Assembly (NCBI GenBank): GCA_036511595.1
Contig: DATCBY010000064.1
Location: 1 to 64,000 of the forward strand
Source: DASZQY01 sp036511595
GTDB taxonomy: Bacteria > Pseudomonadota > Alphaproteobacteria > Rhizobiales > Kaistiaceae
Reading direction: 5' to 3'
DNA: 64,000 nucleotides
The translations under genes and the position numbers were made by a program. A model generated the notes under the pieces. It had not been told where the DNA came from and did no database searches. It was given only the letters and a program-made list of their open reading frames with translations. Shown piece by piece: positions 58,761-64,000 of the stretch (its first letter is position 1; every line of letters begins with the position of its first letter).

Positions 58761-59651
58761 ATGGCCCTGCTCGCCCACCTCTCGGATCCGCATCTCGGGC
58801 CGCTGCCGAAAGTGCGCCTTGCGGAACTGGCCTCGAAGCGCGCCTTCGGCTACCTCAACTGGCGCAGCAACCGCGGGCGCTCCTTTGATGAGCGGACCCT
58901 GACGACGCTCACTGCCGATCTCGCCGCCGCGCATCCCGACCACATCGCCGTCACCGGCGATCTCGTCAATATCGGTCTTCCTGCCGAATACGATATCGCA
59001 CTCGCCTGGCTGCACACGCTTGGCCGCCCGCGCGATGTAACAGTCGTGCCCGGCAATCACGACGCCTATGTGGCGAGCGCCATTGCGCACTACAGCCGCA
59101 AATGGTTGCCCTTCGCTGCCGGCGATTACCCCAATGAGACGATGGTCTTTCCGTTCATTCGCCGGCGTGGGCGACTGGCGCTGATCGGGCTGTCGACGGC
59201 AATCGCGACGGCACCCCTGATGGCGACCGGCCGCTTCGAGAAGGACCAGGCCGATGCGCTGTCGGAGGCGCTCGACCGGACGGGCGAGGAAGGTCTCTGC
59301 CGGATTGTCCTGATCCATCATCCCCCGGCCGAAGGTGGCGCCATTCGCGCCCGGCGCCTGATCGGCGCCGGCCGCGTGCGCGATGCCATTGCCCGGCATG
59401 GGGCCGAGCTGGTTCTCCACGGCCACAATCATCGCAGCAGCATTGCCTGGATCGACGCGCCCGGCGGCGGCAAGACGCCGGTGGTCGGCGCCGCGGCGGC
59501 GGGAGCGACGCCGCACGGCACCAATCCCGGCGCCGCGTACAATCTTTTTCACATCGAAGGATCCGGACCGCGCTACACGATCGCGATGACCGAGCGCGGC
59601 TACGCCAGGAACGGCGTCATGGCCACCCGCGCCCAACATAAGCTCGCCTGA
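58761..59651 (+). CDS. Metallophosphoesterase
   Basis: A 296-residue calcineurin-like phosphoesterase with a dinuclear metal site. Metal motifs in order: D9-P-H11 (LSDPHLGPLP), VTGDLVN, the GNHD motif in VVPGNHDAYV, the LIHHPP histidine, and HGHNH near the end. All ligands are intact. Related proteins are cAMP phosphodiesterase-like (CpdA) or unknown-substrate enzymes; the LNWRSNRGRSFDERTL region is found in Rhizobiales members. Given the nearby adenylate cyclase a cyclic-nucleotide role is possible but not shown. Confidence 0.92.
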   Translation: MALLAHLSDPHLGPLPKVRLAELASKRAFGYLNWRSNRGRSFDERTLTTLTADLAAAHPDHIAVTGDLVNIGLPAEYDIALAWLHTLGRPRDVTVVPGNHDAYVASAIAHYSRKWLPFAAGDYPNETMVFPFIRRRGRLALIGLSTAIATAPLMATGRFEKDQADALSEALDRTGEEGLCRIVLIHHPPAEGGAIRARRLIGAGRVRDAIARHGAELVLHGHNHRSSIAWIDAPGGGKTPVVGAAAAGATPHGTNPGAAYNLFHIEGSGPRYTIAMTERGYARNGVMATRAQHKLA

Positions 59652-59667
59652 CCACCGATGCCGAAGA

Positions 59668-60315
59668 TCAGCCGACGGCGATCCATGCGTAGATGAACAG
59701 CACAGCCGCACCCAGCAGGATGCCGCCGAGGAAGGCCGCGACCAGCCAGCCGGTAAGCCGCGGATCGACGCCGCGGCGCGGGGCCGGATGCATCGCGGCA
59801 TCGGCAATCGCCTCGCGCGACTCGGCGCGGCGTCCCTCCTCCCGCCGTGAGGACGCCTCGCGGCGGGTGGCATCGTCGCGCATGACCCGCTTGATCAGCC
59901 AGTCGCCCTCCATCGAGCGCTCGCGCTCGATGATCCGCTCCGCCACGTAATGGGTGATGGTGTCGGCCATGTCGTCGAGCTTGGCCGTCTCGAGGATGAT
60001 AGTGCGCCCGAGACGCGTATCCTTTAGGAAGCGGTAGCTGCGCCGGTCGCGCGCCATGACGACGAACGACGTCATGTCGATCCACAGGCGCGGCGGTGTT
60101 CCGGCGGCGACCGAAAAGATGAATTGCTCGTCTTCGGCGGGCACCTCGTTGAAGACCGAGCGCAACTCCTCGGCGAGGATCTCGAGGCGCGCCCGCTCGG
60201 CGTCGCGGAGTTCCACGACCACGTCAGAGCGCTCGGCCTCGGCGGTGCGCACCTGACGGATCGTATCGCGCAGGCTGCGGACCTTTTCGCCGCGGTTGTC
60301 GGTCGTGTCACTCAA
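59668..60315 (-). CDS. Hypothetical coiled-coil protein with C-terminal membrane anchor
   Basis: A 215-residue protein. The N-terminal half begins SDTTDNRGEKVRSLRDTIRQVRTAEAERSDVVVELRDAERARLEILAEELRSVF, a charged coiled coil, then a globular part (QFIFSVAAGTPPRLWIDMTSFVVMARDRRSYRFLKDTR). A disordered Arg/Glu-rich stretch and a C-terminal helix (WLVAAFLGGILLGAAVLFIYAWIAV) end it. It is probably a tail-anchored inner-membrane protein. Conserved in Rhizobiales but without assigned function. It converges with the metallophosphoesterase gene. Confidence 0.75.
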   Translation of the reverse strand: MSDTTDNRGEKVRSLRDTIRQVRTAEAERSDVVVELRDAERARLEILAEELRSVFNEVPAEDEQFIFSVAAGTPPRLWIDMTSFVVMARDRRSYRFLKDTRLGRTIILETAKLDDMADTITHYVAERIIERERSMEGDWLIKRVMRDDATRREASSRREEGRRAESREAIADAAMHPAPRRGVDPRLTGWLVAAFLGGILLGAAVLFIYAWIAVG

Positions 60316-60420
60316 CGCTAGAAACTCCAGGGGAACGGCGCGACGGTTAACCGATTGTTACCAAACTCCGCGCGGTCCCGTGAGGGGGAAACTGCATGGT
60401 CCGCGCCACCGGGAGCGAAC

Positions 60421-60900
60421 GTGGTGAATGACCTCCCGGCCGCAGCCTTGCGCTTCCAAGCCGCCGCGGAAGCCGCCGGACTGCGCATTCAGGTAACGGT
60501 GATGCCGGCGGCGACCCGTACCGCCGCGGAGGCCGCGGCCGCGTGCGGGTGTGCTCTCGCCCAGATTGTCAAATCATTGATCTTCAAAGGGAAAGAGACA
60601 GGCCGGCCCTATCTTTTTCTGGCCGCTGGCACCAACCGCGTCAACGAAAAGGTAGTCGCGGACCTGGTTGGCGAGGCAATCGTCAGGCCGGATGCAGACT
60701 TCGTCCGCGCCGCCACCGGCTTCGCCATCGGCGGCATTCCACCGCTCGGCCACACCACCCGGCTCGTCCCCTACATCGACGCCGACCTGTTGCAATTTGG
60801 GACAGTCTGGGCCGCCGCCGGGACGCCGCACGCCGTCTTCGCGGTCGACCCGAAGGCGCTTCGCGATGCCACCGGCGGCGGCGTCATCACCGTTACTTGA
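60421..60900 (+). CDS. YbaK/EbsC-type aminoacyl-tRNA deacylase
   Basis: A 159-residue protein of the YbaK/ProX family, which hydrolyses mischarged aminoacyl-tRNA (for example Cys- or Ala-tRNA-Pro). Seen: TAAEAAAACGCALAQIVKSLIFKG with the catalytic Lys, YLFLAAGTNRVNEKVVADLVG, FVRAATGFAIGGIPPLGHTT (the conserved GGIPP region) and FAVDPKALRDATGG. Typical length 150-165. The start is GTG at 60421 or 60424 (GTGGTGAATGAC), with GGGAG upstream; no ATG is in frame nearby. It converges with the PfkB kinase gene. Confidence 0.9.
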   Translation: MVNDLPAAALRFQAAAEAAGLRIQVTVMPAATRTAAEAAAACGCALAQIVKSLIFKGKETGRPYLFLAAGTNRVNEKVVADLVGEAIVRPDADFVRAATGFAIGGIPPLGHTTRLVPYIDADLLQFGTVWAAAGTPHAVFAVDPKALRDATGGGVITVT

Positions 60901-60913
60901 AGCGGCTTCGCCG

Positions 60914-61861
60914 TCAGTGCATTGCCCCGGTAGCCGAGATGACCCGCCCCATCATCGCCGACTCCACGGCCGTCCGCTTCGGCATCGGCGCGACGGCTCC
61001 GTATCCTTCGGTCGACAGCGCCGCGGCGACGTTGGCGTAGCGGCCCGCGGCGAACGGATCTCCGGTGCGCAGATACTCGGCGAGGAACGCGCCGGTGAAC
61101 ATGTCGCCGGCACCGGTGGCGTCGACAATCTTCGCCGCGCGAGCCGGCACCCGGACCCGCTTCTCGCGCGTCGCTATCAACGCGCCCTCGGCGCCCAAAG
61201 TCAGCGCCACGATCTTGGGCCCGACGCTCAGGTAGAAATCCGCGATCCTGTCCGCGTCGTCGAGCCCCGTGAGCTGACGCGCATCGTCGAATGACGGCCG
61301 CAGGATGTCGGCGAGCCCGGCGGCGGCGTGTATGACAGCCCGCGCCCGGTCGAGCGGCCACAGGCGGAGACGCAGATTGGTGTCAAAGGAAACGGTGACG
61401 TTCGCCGACCGGGCCGTCCGCAATGCGTGAAAGACCGCGTCGGACGCTGACGAGGAGATTGCCTGGCTGATGCCCGAGGCATGGACAATCCTTGCCGCCT
61501 TTATGGCATCCACGGGCATGTCTTCCGGCGTAATGCGGCTCGCCGCCGATCCGGCGCGCATGTACGAGAAGGTGTGGCCCTCCGCGCCATGGGTGACGAA
61601 ATAGAGCCCGGTGTGAGCGACCGGACTCTTCTTCACCGCATTCACATCGACACCTTCGGCCCGCCACAGGTCGAGGAAGGCTTCGCCGAACTGGTCGGTT
61701 CCAACCGCGGTGACGTAGCCGACCTTCGCCCCCTGCCGCGCCGCCGCGACGGCCATGTTCGAAGTGTCACCGCCGTAGCCGGGTCGGAACACGGTCTCGC
61801 CGCGCGCCCGATTGAGTTCGAACAACGGCTCGCCGATCGCGATGATGTCGAGACTAGGCAT
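60914..61861 (-). CDS. PfkB family sugar kinase (KdgK-like)
   Basis: A 315-residue ribokinase-family sugar kinase. N-terminal LDIIAIGEPLFELNRARG, the substrate region GYGGDTSNMAVAAARQGAKVGYVTAVGTDQFG, and the C-terminal signature IVDATGAGDMFTGAFLAEYL with catalytic Asp. Closest in pattern to 2-keto-3-deoxygluconate kinases (FRPGYGGDTSNMAV and FYLSVGPKIVALTLGAEG). ATG 61861 was chosen; the frame continues upstream to 61927. It follows the iron alcohol dehydrogenase by 4 bases, so the four genes from the window end form an operon. Confidence 0.9.
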   Translation of the reverse strand: MPSLDIIAIGEPLFELNRARGETVFRPGYGGDTSNMAVAAARQGAKVGYVTAVGTDQFGEAFLDLWRAEGVDVNAVKKSPVAHTGLYFVTHGAEGHTFSYMRAGSAASRITPEDMPVDAIKAARIVHASGISQAISSSASDAVFHALRTARSANVTVSFDTNLRLRLWPLDRARAVIHAAAGLADILRPSFDDARQLTGLDDADRIADFYLSVGPKIVALTLGAEGALIATREKRVRVPARAAKIVDATGAGDMFTGAFLAEYLRTGDPFAAGRYANVAAALSTEGYGAVAPMPKRTAVESAMMGRVISATGAMH

Positions 61862-61865
61862 CACG

Positions 61866-63041
61866 TCAGAGCGTGCCGGCGATCGCCGCGGCGTAGAGGT
61901 TCTCGTAATCCGCCGCCTTGAGCACAACCGGATTGCCGCCCGTCGACGGATCGTATTCAGCCATCGGCGCCGCCTGAGCCACTGCGTCGCTGTCGAACCC
62001 GATCTCTTTCAGCGTGTGCGGAATACCGACGCGCCGGCGCAGCTCCAGCACCCAATCCACAACGCTTTCGGCTTTCTGGCCGGGAAGATCGAGGTATCGC
62101 GCGAGCGCCGCCAGCCGCTCCTTGATCGCGGGTGCATTGCGCACCAGCACGTATGGCATGACCACCGCGTTGGTCAGACCGTGGTGCGTGCCGCGAAGAC
62201 TCGAGGCGGGGTGACTCATGGCGTGCATGCCGCCCAGCCCCTTCTGGAAAGCGATGGCGCCGATAGACGAGGCGGCAAGCATGTAGGCGCGAGCGTTGAG
62301 ATTGTGCCCGTCCTCGACGGCGACCGGCAACCACTCCTTGCAAAGGCGCAGGCCCTCCAGTGCGATCCCCTCGCCGAGGGGATGGAAGAACGGGCTGCAC
62401 CATGACTCCAGGCAATGCGACAACGCATCCATGCCCGTCCATGCGGTGATCCTCGCGGGCAGGTCGAGGGTGAGTTCGGGATCTGCGATGACGAACCTGG
62501 CCAGCATCAGCGGGTGAAAGATGATCTTCTTGGTGTGGTCGGCCGGATCGGTGACCACCGCAGCGCGACCGACCTCGGAGCCGGTGCCCGCCGTTGTCGG
62601 CACCGCAACGATTGGCGCAATCGCGTTGGCGTCGGCCCGCGTCCACCAGTCTTCGCGATCCTCGAAGTCAAACACCGGTCGCTTCTGGCCCGCCTGGAAG
62701 GCCACCAGCTTGCCGATGTCCATGGCCGACCCGCCGCCGAAGGCAATAACGCCGTCATGCTCGCCCGCCTTGAAGGCGGCAATCCCGTTTACGAGATTTT
62801 GCAGCGTCGGGTTGCCGTCGACCTTCGAGAACACCGCAACGGCGACATTGCCGGCCTTCAGTATATCAAGCGCCCTCGTCACGATCGGCAAGTTGACCAG
62901 CCCCGGATCGGTAACAAAGAGCGGCCGCCGTATGCCCGCGGCGGTGAGCGCCTGCGGCAGCTCCCTGATACGCCCGGGGCCAAAGCGGACGGCCGTCGGA
63001 TAAGACCAGTTGACGTTGAGCGACGGATAGACGTCGAGCAC
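61866..63041 (-). CDS. Iron-containing alcohol dehydrogenase
   Basis: A 391-residue group III (iron-dependent) alcohol dehydrogenase. NAD-binding region FGGGSAMDIGKLVAF, the PTTAGTGSEVGRAAVVTD segment and metal-binding residues in WTGMDALSHCLESWCSPFFHPLGEG and GMHAMSHPASSLRGTHHGLTNAVVMPYVL, with Asp and His ligands intact. Length is normal. Substrate could be a small alcohol or lactaldehyde-type compound. Next to an aldehyde dehydrogenase and a PfkB kinase it fits sugar or alcohol catabolism. Confidence 0.93.
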   Translation of the reverse strand: MLDVYPSLNVNWSYPTAVRFGPGRIRELPQALTAAGIRRPLFVTDPGLVNLPIVTRALDILKAGNVAVAVFSKVDGNPTLQNLVNGIAAFKAGEHDGVIAFGGGSAMDIGKLVAFQAGQKRPVFDFEDREDWWTRADANAIAPIVAVPTTAGTGSEVGRAAVVTDPADHTKKIIFHPLMLARFVIADPELTLDLPARITAWTGMDALSHCLESWCSPFFHPLGEGIALEGLRLCKEWLPVAVEDGHNLNARAYMLAASSIGAIAFQKGLGGMHAMSHPASSLRGTHHGLTNAVVMPYVLVRNAPAIKERLAALARYLDLPGQKAESVVDWVLELRRRVGIPHTLKEIGFDSDAVAQAAPMAEYDPSTGGNPVVLKAADYENLYAAAIAGTL

Positions 63042-63075
63042 GGGCGCCCTCCTGTTTATTGTTATTGTTTCACTT

Positions 63076-63537
63076 TCAGCGAGTACTCACCTGGGCGCGA
63101 AATCGCAGCGGATCGTCCACCATGCGCAGCGGCTCGAATCCCGAGCCGACGCCACGCACCGTGATGTCGCCGTAGTTGAACAGTCGACCGATCAGCGACT
63201 GATCGACGTCGACGCTCTCGACCTTGTCCATGTTCATCTCGATGGTATGCCGGCGGATGAAGCCGCGCTTGAGAATGACGCGGAGGTTGGTGACGGCAAT
63301 CTCGGTGATCCAGCGCTCGAACCAGGCTCGCACGATGAGAAACAGCGCCGGCACGCCCAGCACTATGAGCAAAACGAAAGCCCAGCGCTGTTGTGCCGGC
63401 AGCATGTCGGAGACGAGACTGAAAGCGACGATCGCGACGACGAGCAGCAGCACACCCGGCAGATACAGCACCCATGTGAGCGTGGTGCGATGGAGGATTT
63501 TTTCTCCCGGCTGCAGCACCTTCTCGAGATAGCTCAT
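63076..63537 (-). CDS. PH domain-containing (bPH2/DUF304) membrane protein
   Basis: A 153-residue protein with two membrane helices (LYLPGVLLLVVAIVAFSLV near 23-41 and VLLIVLGVPALFLIVRAW near 54-72) and a bacterial PH (YdbS/bPH_2) domain: WITEIAVTNLRVILKRGFIRRHTIEMNMDKVESVDVDQSLIGRLFNYGDITVRGVG, the typical DUF304 pattern. Role in the membrane is unknown. It overlaps the aldehyde dehydrogenase by 4 bases (ATGA) and lies 34 bases upstream of the iron alcohol dehydrogenase. Its presence in a catabolic operon is unexplained. Confidence 0.9.
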   Translation of the reverse strand: MSYLEKVLQPGEKILHRTTLTWVLYLPGVLLLVVAIVAFSLVSDMLPAQQRWAFVLLIVLGVPALFLIVRAWFERWITEIAVTNLRVILKRGFIRRHTIEMNMDKVESVDVDQSLIGRLFNYGDITVRGVGSGFEPLRMVDDPLRFRAQVSTR

Positions 63538-64000
63538 GCGGATTGCTCCTGGCCGGTCATTGTCCTGAGATGAAAGCTCTTCGGGCGCGTCAGGTGCTCA
63601 TAGCCGACGCGCGATAGCGTCGCCCCGCGGCCCGACTCCTTGACGCCCACCCAGGCAAGCGCCGGATCGAGGTAGTCGGCGCGATTCATGTACACCGTGC
63701 CCGCCTGCAGCTTGTCGCCGATCGCCTTGGCCGCATCGCCGTCCTCCGTCCACACCGAACCGGTAAGGCCATACGGCGAGTCGTTCATCAGGCGGATAGC
63801 CTCGGCATCGGACTTGACCTTCATGACGCCGTGCGCCGGGCCGAAGGTCTCCTCCATCATGATCGCCATGGAGTGATCGACGTCGGCGAGGAGCTGCGGC
63901 GCCAGATAGGGCGTACCGGCCTTGGCCGCTGGGAAGCGGCTGGCGTCGATGAGCGGCCGGGCGCCCCCGGCGATCGCCTGCGCCACCTGCCCGCGGATGA
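63534..64000 (-). CDS. Aldehyde dehydrogenase family protein, C-terminal part
   Basis: Only the last 155 residues are inside the window; the gene continues past the end. It has QVAQAIAGGARPLID, YLAPQLLADVDHSMAIMMEETFGP and the AIRLMNDSPYGLTGSVWTEDGDAAKAIGDKLQAGTVYMNRADYLDPALAWVGVKESGRGATLSRVGYEHLTRPKSFHLR end of the NAD(P)-dependent aldehyde dehydrogenase superfamily. EETFGP and the VGVKESGRG segment are diagnostic. The catalytic Cys/Glu region lies outside. It overlaps the PH gene by 4 bases, so the ALDH-PH-alcohol dehydrogenase-kinase run is one operon. Confidence 0.88.
   Translation of the reverse strand, partial: IRGQVAQAIAGGARPLIDASRFPAAKAGTPYLAPQLLADVDHSMAIMMEETFGPAHGVMKVKSDAEAIRLMNDSPYGLTGSVWTEDGDAAKAIGDKLQAGTVYMNRADYLDPALAWVGVKESGRGATLSRVGYEHLTRPKSFHLRTMTGQEQSA

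Noticed and set aside
1..64000. tRNA or rRNA genes, CRISPR arrays, insertion sequences, prophage or integrase
   Set aside because: No T-arm GGTTCGAATCC-type motif with cloverleaf, no spaced direct repeats and no transposase or integrase frames were seen. The only repeat element is the palindrome at 2231-2331.

Overview
The window is a 64 kb piece of a GC-rich, gene-dense bacterial chromosome. The gene content points to Alphaproteobacteria, most likely Hyphomicrobiales (Rhizobiales). Pointers are the YbjN-ProC-tRNA-binding protein run, a MarR/OmpR/histidine-kinase operon, the MoxR-DUF58-DUF4159 cluster, DUF6111 next to a CoA pyrophosphatase and CCA-adding enzyme, NAD-dependent formate dehydrogenase and a UvrB with long extensions. 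Cytochromes b and c1 are separate genes, unlike the fused fbcH of Bradyrhizobium and Rhodopseudomonas. No rRNA, tRNA, CRISPR array, prophage, integrase or transposase was seen. The window looks like core chromosome with a few lineage-specific small genes.

Layout. 1-4.1 kb: the tail of a sugar-type ABC permease, then a molybdate module (ModE-type HTH protein, a DUF1993 protein, modA, modB, modC). A perfect palindrome sits just before modA, and a dispersed palindromic repeat lies between modA and modB. 4.1-6.4 kb: RlpA-like, DUF72 and small secreted, membrane or basic proteins on the minus strand. 6.6-8.4 kb: a DGPF/YciI protein and an ECF42-type sigma factor, with a candidate ECF42 promoter. 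8.5-11.7 kb: uvrB and a small unknown gene. 11.8-14.3 kb: a 32-residue histone-H1-like peptide with a terminator, a secreted FecR-domain protein, a frameshifted cold-shock gene and a DUF2127 membrane protein. 14.4-19.4 kb: ilvE, divergent from marR-response regulator-histidine kinase, then a NYN/OST-HTH RNA-binding protein. 19.0-21.3 kb (minus): ubiK, ybjN, proC and a CsaA-like tRNA-binding protein.

21.5-32.2 kb: lgt-midA-pgeF (overlapping operon), an alpha/beta hydrolase, a lipoprotein, prs, rplY-pth, an isoprenylcysteine methyltransferase-like protein, ychF, small secreted proteins, a GST and apt. 32.4-35.7 kb: a secreted unknown protein and the cytochrome bc1 operon petABC. 35.9-39.7 kb: two tandem ABC half-exporters. 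40-44.8 kb: trmL, formate dehydrogenase, HPP protein, hemF and the CCA-adding enzyme. 44.8-47.5 kb: a class III adenylate cyclase with TolB-like and TPR regions, DUF6111 and CoA pyrophosphatase. 47.7-54.6 kb: a four-gene MoxR-DUF58-DUF4159-VWA operon closed by two strong hairpins. 54.6-64 kb: DEAD-box helicase, GNAT, glutathionyl-hydroquinone reductase-like protein, NUDIX, metallophosphoesterase, YbaK deacylase, PfkB sugar kinase, iron alcohol dehydrogenase, PH-domain protein and an aldehyde dehydrogenase cut by the window edge.

The most testable observations are the palindromic molybdate operator beside a ModE that lacks a molybdate-binding domain, the ECF42 sigma/DGPF pair with a matching promoter, the tiny H1-like TTG-start gene with its terminator, and the one-base frameshift in the cold-shock gene. 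No wholly new multi-gene system was found. The closest to an uncharacterised system is the MoxR/DUF58/DUF4159/VWA operon.
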